Below, piece by piece: positions 30,551 through 41,385 of a DNA stretch of 64,000 bases. Where the stretch lies: the NCBI RefSeq assembly GCF_964355755.1, contig NC_092675.1:11361312-11425311 (forward strand). Direction: 5' to 3'. The stretch comes from Antedon mediterranea (taxonomy: Eukaryota > Echinodermata > Crinoidea > Comatulida > Antedonidae). Position 1 is the stretch's first letter; each line of letters opens with the position of its first letter. The notes below the pieces were generated by a model. That model was not told the DNA's origin and ran no database searches. It saw only the letters and a program-made list of their open reading frames with translations. The translations under genes and the position numbers were made by a program.

Positions 30551-33427
30551 CAATAGAGAGAAATGGCGAACCGCGATGACGTCACTCAAATTTCACCGAG
30601 TGGGTATAGATTGTAAACAAACCATTTCGCCACATGTTTTTGTATGGGAAATTCCGATGGGTTGAGTTAAAAAGGAAGGTAGAAATAGGTATCCCAATGT
30701 AAAAATTCAAATTAATGATGGTACTTTTTCTTTCAGTTAATCAGAAGGAACTTACTGAACATAAACTTTTGCAATTTAAATGATTGAAATCGGATTATCC
30801 ATTCAAAAGTTATGGTCCGTTAAAGTGCCCAAAAAACAGTGATTTTTGCTTGAAAAATGGCACTTTTTCTAATTATATTTGAACCCATTTTTGAAGGGTT
30901 ATAACTTTTATACTAATAATTTTAAAGTTCTTATTTTTTCCAAACCCATAGATACAACAGAGTTGTACAAGAAAAAATTTTTTTTGGGTGTCCTCGACAT
31001 TTTTTTTTTTAGATATCGCCCTACAAAATTCGTCCGAGGGCTTTTTACGCGTGATTTTCCCAAATGTCTCAAAAATGCCCAAAAAGTTCCTGTCTTTAAA
31101 TGATTCATAACTTTTGAACCAATGTGTGAATTAACTTCTTTTTTTTTGCATTGCATAAAATGTAATATGTATTTTAGTAAGGTTATTTATATTGACAGGT
31201 AGGTAATTCTGAAATACAACATAAAATATTGTTAAAAAATGTTAAAATGTGAAAAAAAAAAATATTGCGTTAAAAAACTGTGTGGGTATTGTTTCTTGTT
31301 ATTTTTCGTAAGTATACATTTTTTAAATAATTCTAGTATTTAAATTTATATTTATAATCATATATTATTTAAATTGATTTTCGAACCGCCAAAAATAAGA
31401 ATTAAGCCCGTGCTTATTATGTGTTCGATTCCATTTGGAGCGCCGGGCCGAACGTAGACTCGGCCGCGCCTACTACAAGAATACGATAGGCCCCTAGCTA
31501 GCAAGGTCTAAATAAAAGCCTGACGCTAAATTCTGCCTAAGAAATATCGGGAAGAAATTTTTTATTTAACAAAGTAATTACCTCAATGGTATAATTGTAG
31601 CATGTTTAATTTTATTTCCCTTTCGATTATTCTAACCGAAAGTTGCACTTTGAATTGAAATATACGGAATACAATTTAGGCCTAGAAACAGCGTAGACAT
31701 ACAACGGCAACACAGGCCAAAGCGCGTTTCGGCCGCCTACATAGAATGGCTTACGGCCGCTGCATAGCAAAATCAAAGCTTCTTAAATTTCTTCGGTACA
31801 TTTCTTCCTAACGTACTTGCTTTATATAGTAGATTTATAAATATTCCACTTATTAAATAATTTAATAAATCGGTAAAATTGACGTTTCGAAACAAATATT
31901 CCATGAGAGGCGACATTTTTCGACATGCCTCGTGTGCGGCGAAGACTAGTTCAGAAAATGGAACAGTCCACTGCAGGGGTTATCCAATCATTAATTAACG
32001 CGCTAATACATGCATACCATGCACATTGTGTGGGCGACGATAATTTAGTAATAAGCGGAGAACTGAATCCCCCCCGTAAGGAAAATGGTAAACACTGATA
32101 TTTATGGTAGGGATTATTTTTTTCAGTGGTTGGTCTTGTTGGCCTCTTCGCACGAGGTCCACGCAAAGTCAAATAAAACGATGTGGTTTATCAAACAGAA
32201 ATATAAATTAGCTTCAATTCAATACTAAATTAGCCAGATTTTGATAATGAGAAAGACTAAAAAATTCAATTTTTATCGTTAAAATTGACATTTGAGGCGG
32301 ATGTACATAATAATAATAACCGATTTACATATCAAAATAAAGAGTATTTAAAGCCTGATAACATGCAACAAAAATTACTCCACCACCTATTATGGACCTC
32401 GTGCGATCGTGTTTTGAAAATGGGTAGGTGTTTTCCAAAGTTATTTTTAGCGCGCGGATTTCGGCTCGCCGGCTTTTGTACCTCATTTTTAACTCGCGTT
32501 TTCTATTAAAATATTTAATAAACATAGATTAAAAATATATGAAAATAATCCCTTAAACAAGATCTTTCCAGACATATTTATTTATTCACATGTGTATATC
32601 AGAAATAGTATATTTTTAACTTCAAAGACACGTCACTTTTTGAAATTTCACGAACGTGTTAAAATCGCGGTAACGAAAATCCGCTTCATTGGGATACCTA
32701 GTAGAAAAGAACGTTTAAAACACACATAATAGCAGTATCTTTTTTTTTTTGCAACACCCTTATCAATTTTAATGTTATATGGGCAAATCTTAACATATTT
32801 TATTTTAATTTGGATTGAATTAAGACGCGTTTTTGTTATATACTGTACCCAGCTCTAGGCCCTAGATAGTTGGCATGTATGCTGTAGTACCTCGAGCCTA
32901 GCACGGATTATCGGTTATTATAATAATAATAATATTGGAAATTCGTTATTGCGTACTGTACTCACTACTACTACTTTAGCTAGGGTGCTGCTAGGCGTCT
33001 CCTAGCTAGGTAGTAAGACTAAATAGAGCCTCTCTAGTAGATGTAGGACTAGCATTAGTTTCAGCTTGACAACTGCCATTTTGTTATGTGGCTAGTGATG
33101 CTTCCTGCAGGGGGGCTACCGCCAGTAATGATGCTTGATAACACCATTCTACTATAATACTATAGGCCAAGTCTAATGTAGACCTACAGATATGAGATAT
33201 TTTTAGGAATATGATTGTGAATGATGGATGACTTTTATACATATTATATTGTTTTATTGTGTAAATACACAAATACAACAAGAATTATGAGCGTTACAGC
33301 AACAACATTGGTTAGACAACGCCATGATTCACGTGTATAAACATAGGAAATGTGTCTCCCTCAACGGTTTGTTATGATTTTATACCCACTCGGATTTTAG
33401 ACGTCGGTTCGCCATTTCTCTCTATTG
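30551..33427. mobile_element. 2.9-kb inverted-repeat element
   Basis: The ends are CAATAGAGAGAAATGGCGAA and the exact inverse TTCGCCATTTCTCTCTATTG. The inverted match continues imperfectly through CCGAGTGGGTATA. A 3-bp direct repeat AAG may be the target duplication, but it is too short to trust. The interior includes a first-exon-like ORF (31925-32075). Confidence 0.7.
31925..32075 (+). CDS. First-exon-like ORF in the 2.9-kb element
   Basis: ATG at 31925 gives 50 codons ending at a CCCC|GTAAGG donor (phase 1). The peptide is basic at its start (MPRVRRRLVQKMEQ), then has a hydrophobic helix (GVIQSLINALIHAYHAHC). No family was recognised and no later exon was found. GC-rich sequence upstream (31430-31760) could be its promoter. 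Confidence 0.25.
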
Positions 33428-34638
33428 AAGATGAGTATCATTTCACTTTAGTTTGTCCCTTTTATTCAGATATTAGAACTAAATATATTTTCATTTTATA
33501 CAAATAACCCCTCTAAATTAAAATATATTTATCTTATGTCTACTATCTCATTACTAAGCTTGGAAAATATATATATTTTTTTCATTTTAACGTAGAACAG
33601 AATTCTTAAACGCACTCTAATGTTATTGATTGAATTTTTACATTGTATATTATTTGGGCCAAAAGCCATATAAATAACTATTTTTTTGGATCATTCCAAG
33701 AAAGAAAGTATACATAAATATATTTACCCTTCAAATTGTACTGCTGTACTTTTTTGGTTGGTTTATAGCCTTGTTGGTTGTATTCAAGTAAACTGGAAAT
33801 CACCTGCAATTGTGTATGAAAAAAATTGAAGGAAAATTAAGAAATATAGGATATTTAGTTTAAGGAAACGGAGACAGACTAAAACAGCATGGATTAGTTT
33901 GCTTTATTATTAGATTAGTAGGCTAGCCTAGGCTTAGGATATGTTAAAATAGCAGCCATGCATGTCATCACGACACTAGCTAGAGTAGTGATAATACAAC
34001 ATGCAGAACAGTAGTACTACTGTAGCTAGTTTGGGCCTACAACTACTAGAGGCCTAGGGCTAGACTTTAGAGGCCTAGGGCTAGACTTTAGAGGCCTAGG
34101 GCTAGACTTTAGAGGCCTAGCCTAGTAGGCCTAGGCCCCCCTAGGCCAAAATAACAAAAGTGATCATGAATGAATGGAAATAAATCTCGTTTGTGTGGTA
34201 ATGACATGTAGGCTAATAATAGGTTAATAATATAGTATTGTTGGGCTTTGTTTCTAGCCTACTATAGGCTAGTACTATGTAGAGGCCAATAAGACAATTT
34301 GCGGTCGTACACAGCCATGTAATCAATCAGCTAGCAAGGTGGGGCAAGCCAAGGCTGAAGCGCCTAGCTTACTAGCCAGCATGCAGCGAGCGGCGAGGCC
34401 TCCATTTTGTTGTCGATCTTTGATCATAGTTTGTAGGCCTATGCCTATAGTAATAAGAGATAATAATAGACATATATGTCAGGCCTACCTTTTATAAAAC
34501 AGCAAGATTTGTGCCTCATCCTTAATTTGATGCGATTAGCCAATAATACCCATTCTAGACCTGGCATCTCTGTACTGCGTGATCGCCGATTTTGCCGCCG
34601 AGCTACACTGGCACAAAAACAAAGGGAGCCGTTTTTGG
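33428..34638. other. Interior of the 7.9-kb element, AGGCCTA-rich
   Basis: No gene recognised. It holds a 21-bp minisatellite (see 34049) and many TAGGCCTAG runs between 33920 and 34500. Confidence 0.45.
34049..34120. repeat. 21-bp minisatellite
   Basis: Three exact copies and one partial copy of GAGGCCTAGGGCTAGACTTT(A). Confidence 0.9.
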
Positions 34639-36977
34639 CAAAGATACTATAGCGCCACGAAGTGGCGCAAGATAGGGAACTCCTATCTCTTATACACTGC
34701 GCATGAGTGAAATTCCATGGGCAGCCATTCCGGCAAGCAAGTTACGCGATCACATACCCCGGAAGTGTATAATAAACCATTGAACCACATCCACGTGTGA
34801 CGTGTTATTGTTTGTTCGGGAAGTTTTCTCGTGTTGTATTGGGTAAATTGTAGTGGTAAGTTTTTAGAATATATATTTTTTTGTTAGTAAACATTAACAA
34901 AATTATTAAATTGTTGTTTAAATTTAGTTCAGGCAGGCGTTTCTCTGCGCAATCCGATCTAGGGCCTAGTACTAGTAGTAGTAGGCCTGGGCATATTTAA
35001 TGCCGAATACTAGGCCTAGTTTAGTTAGTATGATTAATAAAAAAAAGTCTGGGAGGATGAATGATATTGATTGGCGTCTTGATGATAGATGGATCAAACA
35101 AGGCTTGGATGGATGGAAGATTAAGAAAAAAACTGAAGCTGTTCGGGAATTAGGAATTTTTAATAAAAATGTACAAGACAATATAGCGTTTTATTAATAA
35201 TAACATTAACAGAAATAATTAAATGTAATGAAATCAAAAATCGTGAGGATGTTGTTATTGTTGTTAATTTGTCGTTGTCTTGCTTTACATGTTTGTTTGT
35301 CTTGTTTTGTTTCTGTTTGTTTAAACTCCAATATGATTACAATTTCTTAACTGGCTACCCGTCACAAGTTTTTTTGGAGGGAAACCTCCAAATGTTATTA
35401 CTTTCTGGGTGTTGCCTCTTAATTATTTATATTTAAATTGTTATTTTGTTTACTTTGAAATGATAAGAAATAAATGTTATTATGAATGAATGAATTGTTT
35501 GTTTTTTTTATTTAATAAATTTAAATTATAAATTTGATCCTCATATTTATTTAGTTAATTAATGTAAACATTTTTGAATACTTACAATTATTAATAAATA
35601 GTATATTGACTTTTGTTTTGAATTTAAAAATGTATAGTATTTTAAAATACTATAATAAGTAATCAAATGATTATGTAACAGTTCGAAAAGTGACCTAATA
35701 ATTTAATGATATATTTTTCCCTATTTCAGAAAGATATAAGTCTGTCATCATACTGTAAAATTGAGAAGATAGATGATTGAGTGCAAAGTGGTATTTTACA
35801 CAAGAATTAAATACAAAGGCCAGAACTGATGGACAATTATATTTCAATAGTAATAATAGTTTATATTTTTGATTCTTGAAAAGGAGCAGTATCCTATGGG
35901 ATTACAAATAAAATCACTATTTTCACACACCTCATACTTTTAAGTGAAAGGAAATAACCAGAATTCAGTTATTATCAGTACTGTTGTTTAGGCCTATTGG
36001 CTTCTTTTGTAATACAAGAAATCAAAATAATAGAATTTTCCTTGTATTTAAGAAGGCTAAAACCATACATTCGTAATTTATTTATTGAGTGTATTTAATT
36101 ATTCCATCATTATTTATTAATATTGTATAAAGTGAGATTTTTCAGTATTTTTATTGCATTTTAATCCTGTCTGTAATATTGAAAGTTGAGCTAATAAAAG
36201 TGGGTTGAAAAGAACAAATTATGATTATGAATTTTTAAAATTAATATTTAATACTTTTACTTTTTTGAAATTAAAAAAATGTAACAATTGTTTTTGTATC
36301 TAGTAATGTTTGTACAGTATACTACAGTTGTGGCAGATCGTAGTAAAATTCCCCTTGCAATGAAATAACTTTGTAGGCCTGAAGCACACAAAATAGAAAG
36401 AGAGGGTCCGAACAGGGGAAAGAACATCCCCCTGCCCATTAATTTTTTTTTTTTTTTTAAATTAAAAAGACAGTTTTGGACAATATATTTGGCAATTATT
36501 ACAATTCATCTCCAAAAAAATGCTTCTCTCGCACATAAACTAAGCCATCATCCCAGCCTAGGCCAAACGCGGCCGACCTTGGGCGTGAAGTGCGTAGCAT
36601 CGCGCTGCGCCCCGCGACACTATTTATAACTATGCCTCAACCGACTGCCTACAAAATTCGTCCTTCATACAGTCAGTGTTTATTCTGTAGCCGTTTGAGG
36701 TTGGACAGTGATATACGCATATGTAAGTGTAATATCAAATGGAGTAAATTTATATAATCGAATTTTATATAGATGTTCTTTCATTTTGACGCGAAAGATA
36801 AAATAAAGTCGTACTGTTTATCGCGTAGATGTAAATCCTATTTGTTTTCATTGATTTGGTGGCGTGCCGCATTGCCTACTGGGTAATCCGCTTGCCGGAA
36901 TGGCTGCCCATGGAATTATCATTTTTTGAGCGTCAGTTCCATATCTTGCGCCACTACGTGGCGCTATACGATCTTTG
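34639..36977. mobile_element. 2.3-kb hAT-like element
   Basis: The ends are CAAAGATACTATAGCGCCAC and the inverse GTGGCGCTATACGATCTTTG. An exact 8-bp duplication GTTTTTGG flanks them (34631-34638 and 36978-36985). The inverted arms continue through TGGCGCAAGATA..GGAACT and CCATGGGCAGCCATTCCGG. CAAAG/CTTTG ends and an 8-bp duplication fit hAT. No complete transposase is present, only a possible first exon (36632-36722) and a 65-codon charged ORF at 35000-35197 of unknown meaning. Confidence 0.8.
36632..36722 (+). CDS. First-exon-like ORF in the hAT-like element
   Basis: A TATTTATAA box-like sequence lies just before ATG at 36632. Thirty codons follow to an AT|GTAAGT donor (phase 1). The peptide YSQCLFCSRLRLDS has a C-x2-C pair as in a zinc ribbon or finger. 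No family was recognised. Confidence 0.25.
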
Positions 36978-37359
36978 GTTTTTGGCTGTTGGCTTGCAGT
37001 TTTCTGATTGGTTGTTTACGGTCTGCCGGCCTATACGACGCATGCTCCATTATTTTCAAAAAGTTGTGCAGTATTTCTTATTCTTTACTCGATTTTATTT
37101 GATTTAATTTAAATAATTGTTTGTTGCAATAATATAGGATTACAAATAATAATATTAATTATATTTTGAATGGTAATTACGGACCATGCTTCTATTCCCG
37201 TCACCTCAACCCAGAACACCCCCCCCCCCACCTCTCCCCTGGGTCCTCTCCCGTACTCCCACGACGTACACCCAGCCATCCGCTTTCGCTCTTCTCCGAA
37301 TTCCCTTGGTTGTTAGGAAAAAAACTAGTTGCAAAACCAATTGAAACAACCTTGCCCGG

Positions 37360-37735
37360 TTGAAAAACCCATTGGACCAGTTGACTAGTTGAACTCAGTT
37401 GAGCTTTGGGAATACCAGTTGGCCAGTTGGAAAAACCAGTTGACCTGTTGAAAAACCAGTTGACCAGTTTGAAAAACCAGTTGACCAGTTTGAAAAACCA
37501 GTTGACCAGTTGAAAAACCAGTTGACCAGTTTGAAAAACCAGTTGACCAGTTGAAAAACCAGTTGACCAGTTGAAAAACTAGTTGACCAGTTGGAAAAAC
37601 CAGTTGACCAGTTGGAAAAACCAGTTAGACCAGTTGAAAAACCAGTTGACCAGTTGTTAAAACCAGTTGAACCAGTTGGAAACCAGTTAGACCAGTTGAA
37701 GACCAGTTGGACCAGTTGAAATTTCCAACTGTTCT
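37360..37735. repeat. Right CCAGTTG array
   Basis: About seventeen head-to-tail units of roughly 20 bp (CCAGTTGACCAGTTGAAAAA), with one- to three-base length variants. They form the right arm of the 7.9-kb element. Confidence 0.88.
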
Positions 37736-37800
37736 CAACTGGAATTTTTACCTGGGCAGGTAGCCTACGTTGGCTAGGTTACAGGACTGATTGCCCATAA

Positions 37801-38038
37801 AACATTCGATGTATAAATATCAACACCCCAGACAGTGTAATAATGACCTTTCCAGACCGAAAACCATTCTGGTTTGACTGAGGGTCTGGGCTTCTCCAAG
37901 ATTACGCAAGTTGTCTAGGACCTCTTCAGGTAAAGCTTCAATAATGGGGCTATTCGATTCGATTCGAACATTCGATGTATAAATATCAACACCCCAGACA
38001 TTGTAATAATGACCTTTCCAGACCGAAAACCATTCTGC
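37801..38038. repeat. Direct repeat of ~70 bp
   Basis: AACATTCGATGTATAAATAT through GACCGAAAACCATTCTG occurs at about 37801 and again at about 37967, with one or two differences. Confidence 0.8.
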
Positions 38039-39050
38039 CCGAAATTACGATACTCTCTCGATACAACTCCATATTTTATTAGTGGAAAATGCATTTTTAT
38101 TTAACATCAATCTTATCAAGCCAGCCAAAGACTGAATACGTACATCAAAAGTACAAAGAACAATGTATAAACCTATAAACAATTATTTGCAATTAGCTAT
38201 GTATAATAAATAAAATCAACCATGAAGTTGTAAAATAAGCATAGAAACATAACATTTATATCTAGCATTTTTAACATTATTATATTCAAACAACAGCATC
38301 GGACTCTGTTTTCAATTTAAATCGTTTGATTCGTGAGTCGAGGTAAAGAAAGTGCTTTACCATTTTTCTTTCAAAAGCATAGGCCTATAGCAAACAAGGC
38401 CAACAGCCACTGTAAGTCGCGTGCAGTTCAAAGAGTACAGAAAACGCGATAAAACGCAAAGTGATATCGGACCGACGCTTTCACGCGACTAAAAACAAAA
38501 GTAAATATAAAACCTAACTAGATAGAAAAACTAAAAACAGTTAATTTAAATATAGAATCATATAAACATATACAGATACAAAATTTACATATTTGTAACA
38601 AAACATATTTTAAATTTAATACAGACCACATAAATAAATCGAGATAGAATTTGTAGAAGGTAAGTTTGCGTTTGCTGGGTTTTACAAAATAATGCTAATA
38701 CACGCGTCCACACAAATGGTGCACGTGTAATACGTATCAACAAACCTAACCCTGGGAAGGTTTTAAACAATATACTGTACTTCAAAAAATCACCCGAGTG
38801 CATGGAGTTGTAATTACAACTCCCTGGTGTTAGGAAGTGTAGGGGTGGGTGAGTATTACGAAGATACTAGAGTTATGTGGGTAATGATCGGTATCAAAGT
38901 GATCAGAATTGTACTGGGAATGTTTTATATAACATTTTGAAACCCGTCCTTGGGCAGGTATACTTGCAAGTAATAATAAGTGGCTATCAAAGTTATGTTT
39001 TTGATCGTAGGCCTATAACTGTCAATCTTCGAGTTTACAATAACAACCCC
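38039..39050. other. Interior of the foldback element, right side
   Basis: No gene recognised. A GC-rich patch near 38400-38490 (GCGATAAAACGC, CGGACCGACGC) is unexplained. Confidence 0.4.
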
Positions 39051-39051
39051 G

Positions 39052-39398
39052 CCTTCTAATTTAAATGTTAAAACGTTTTGTGCCACGCTTGAGTAGGCTC
39101 AGCTAACAAAATTCATTTTGTCGCGACAAAATGAATTTTGTTGCAACAAAATGAATTTTGTCTACACAGAATGAATTTTGTCTACACAGAATGAATTTTG
39201 TCTACACAGAATGAATTTTGTCTACACAGAATAAATTTTGTCCACACAAAATAAATTTTGTCAACACAAAATGAATTTTGTCAATACAAAATGAATTTTG
39301 TGTTGACAAAATAAATTTTGTATTGACAAAATTAATTATGTGTAGACAAAATTGTAATATTTCGACAAAATTAGCAATGTCCCATACGGCGCCCCGTA
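39052..39398. repeat. Right arm of the foldback element
   Basis: This is the inverse of the left arm: CGCCTTCTAATTTAAATG, then TTGAGTAGGCTC, then about thirteen units of ACAAAATGAATTTTGTCTAC type, ending GGGGC..CCCCGTA. It has fewer units than the left arm. Confidence 0.88.
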
Positions 39399-39404
39399 CA
39401 CGAA

Positions 39405-40241
39405 TAGGCTACATTCGCTACATTTTTAAATTTTCGTGTATTCATTAGGCCTAAATTCACTTTAATTATTATCATTAACAAAAGTTAATCCACAACTAAA
39501 CAATAGTTAACTTAACTTTGATTTAACTAGAAAATAGTCGTTAACTCTTAACTTAATTCTTTGTATAAAACTCAAATACCGATTTTCTTATGAATTCTTG
39601 TAATGTGTGCACTCAACCTAAAATATCTAGGCTGGCGTAATAAATTCCTCGCATAGTTATATAGCACATACACGAATTACATTAATGTATCCACAGAGAA
39701 AAACTCTGATAAAAGAAAATAGAGTCCATTTCCATGTATGCATTAGTTAGTTATTAGTGTATTTTGACATCTAAATCATCGTTTAGATTAGATCGTTTGG
39801 TATTATATGACCCAGATATTGAAATTTGTTTTAGGTTACCCATATGTCTTCTTACTAATTGGGGATAAATTACATTAAATTACATACAGACTTCTTCTCA
39901 TTAGTATTATATATAAAATATCACGATTAGGCCTATAAGCATATAGGCCTACTTTTGACACACACATTTACAATGTTCTAGACCATTCATACTTGGTGCA
40001 TTGCAGCAACCAAAACTATATTGTCGGCGTACTTACTTTAATAAATGCAGAGGGAAGAGCACTTTACCGTCAAGATAAAATAAGCTTCTGTGTACTTATT
40101 TAGATCTTCCATACCAGTTCTCCTAATAAACCTATTTAATGTGTCGGTGAAAATATTAATTCACAATTTTAGTAAATAGCTCCAGCAGCAGGCACCGGTT
40201 GATTTAATAATGATTTATTATTTTTGATATTTTTCATGAAG
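39405..40241 (+). other. Sulfatase intron after the foldback element
   Basis: AT-rich with no gene recognised. The acceptor for the next exon is CATGAAG at 40235-40241. Confidence 0.5.
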
Positions 40242-40399
40242 GAGTGGAAGTGCCTCAGGGCGAACAGAAATTCTTTATAACATTGATCCGATGGCGGTGT
40301 TGAGTAAAGGGGGTAAGAAATGGAACGGACAATCGTTCGATGTTAAGATCAGTGCTGCCATTAGGTCTGGTGATATGAAGCTAATTACAGGCGACAAAG
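40242..40399 (+). CDS. Arylsulfatase B/I/J-like, exon 5 in window
   Basis: The phase-2 junction gives K-SGSASGRTEILYNIDPMAVL, then FDVKISAAIRSGDMKLITGDKG. These match the ARSB blocks SPSPRIELLHNIDP and AIRVGDWKLLTG. The donor is AAAG|GTAAGC (phase 1). Confidence 0.92.
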
Positions 40400-40742
40400 G
40401 TAAGCACAACGTTGATGATTTCACAAAGATTAATTAGAAATTTCCCAATAGGCCTACAGTTGTATATTTTTTAAATATTCAACATACATTTTGTCAGACT
40501 GCCGTCCTTCTATCACCTTGTGCCTTTTCACAATTATTATTGTACATTCCTGTTAACAACATGTCAACTTTTTTTTTGTATTGTACCATATGGACAATTC
40601 ATTGTCTGAAATAAAAGTTGAATTGAAAACAAACAAACTACAGACAACACACAAGTGGTATAAATGAATATTGAAGTGAATATAAGTAAAGTTTTGTATT
40701 GTGTGAAAACGAAAAGTAATTTAGGCATAATTAATAAAATAG

Positions 40743-41014
40743 GAACTGATGGATGGATTGCTCCTCCAGACGCCTCATTGACGTCTGTATCTGGTCCTGC
40801 ATACTCGGGACAAGTCGCCTGGCTTTACAACATCACAGCCGATCCTACAGAAGAGAATGATCTTGCCGAAACCGAAATTGATACGGTGATTGCGTTATTG
40901 GATAGACTCGCCGTGTATGAAGCGGATGCAGTTGCAGTAAATTACCCGGCTTCGGAGTCTGGTGCCAATCCAAACACCAACGGCAATGGAGGTGTATGGG
41001 GCCCGTGGGCATAA
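40743..41014 (+). CDS. Arylsulfatase B/I/J-like, terminal exon
   Basis: The acceptor is AAATAG|GA; the exon continues TDGWIAPP, WLYNITADPTEENDLAE, VIALLDRLAVYEADAVAVNYP and GVWGPWA, then TAA at 41012-41014. LF(Y)DI..DP.E..DL and the C-terminal GVWGPW are hallmarks of the ARSB/I/J group, so the C-terminus is complete. The upstream in-frame ORF from 40664 is intron read-through and is not part of the gene. Confidence 0.93.
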
Positions 41015-41385
41015 TATAATGTTTGCCAAAATTGTTGTTAGAAGTTTTTTTGTTTGCCATATAACTTTTATTCCATCATGTTTTATGAGACTTCTGTCCC
41101 ATTTAAATTAAATTAAAACTACAACTAGTACAGTAACCGGTATAATAACGTCTATATACCTCGCATATGAGTGTGTTCACTGCCATTTCTTATTGTAGAC
41201 ATTATGCCCTTTTCCATACTCTACATTACGATTTTGCTTGATCCTTATTAAAACATGAAATCTCTATTAATCTTTATATTATTATTTTTTTTAAATTGTT
41301 TTATATAATTTAGTACCGTACACACTTCTTTATGTAAACGTCAATGTTTCTCATTACAAAAGGTAAAACTAATTTGTATAATAAA
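41015..41385 (+). other. 3' untranslated and flanking region of the sulfatase gene
   Basis: AT-rich. AATAAA at about 41377-41383 (TATAATAAACTAG) is the clearest polyadenylation signal, but it abuts the repeat that starts at 41386. Confidence 0.45.

Larger units (their letters stand above)
29809..37756. mobile_element. ~7.9-kb element with CCAGTTG-repeat arms, nested in the foldback element
   Basis: The ends are CCCAGGTAAAAATTCCAGTT and the exact inverse. Both arms are arrays of short CAGTTG-containing units (29825-30075 and 37360-37735). A target duplication is not clear; flanks read GTAGGCCA and CAGGTAGCC. The interior holds two further inverted-repeat elements (30551-33427 and 34639-36977). 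No intact transposase is visible. Confidence 0.72.
28345..39398. mobile_element. 11-kb foldback-type element with tandem-repeat arms
   Basis: The ends are TACGGGGCGCCGT and its exact inverse. A 6-bp direct repeat CACGAA flanks them at 28339-28344 and 39399-39404. Each arm holds GGGACATTGCTAAT, then an array of about 20-bp units (ACAAAATTCATTCTGTGTAG and variants), then a TGAGTAGGCTCGG / AAACGTTTTGTCCCACG block and CGCCTTCTAATTTAAATG. No complete coding gene is seen inside, and a second large element (29809-37756) fills most of the interior. A 6-bp duplication recalls Polintons, but no Polinton gene is present and the termini do not begin AG, so the class is open. Confidence 0.8.

Noticed and set aside
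35000-35197. 65-codon charged ORF in the hAT-like element as a host gene.
   Set aside because: No recognisable domain, no clear splice context, and it lies inside a mobile element. It could be a relic transposase exon but this cannot be supported.
37360-37735. CCAGTTG array as a CRISPR or a coding repeat protein.
   Set aside because: No unique spacers and no sustained frame; it is the right arm of an inverted-repeat element.
28345-39398. Identification of the 11-kb element as a Polinton/Maverick.
   Set aside because: Only the 6-bp flanking repeat fits. No protein-primed polymerase, integrase, ATPase or capsid-like ORF is seen and the ends do not begin AG.
40664-40742. The in-frame extension upstream of the last sulfatase exon as coding.
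   Set aside because: The family alignment and phase-1 junction start at 40743 after AATAG; the upstream residues have no family match.
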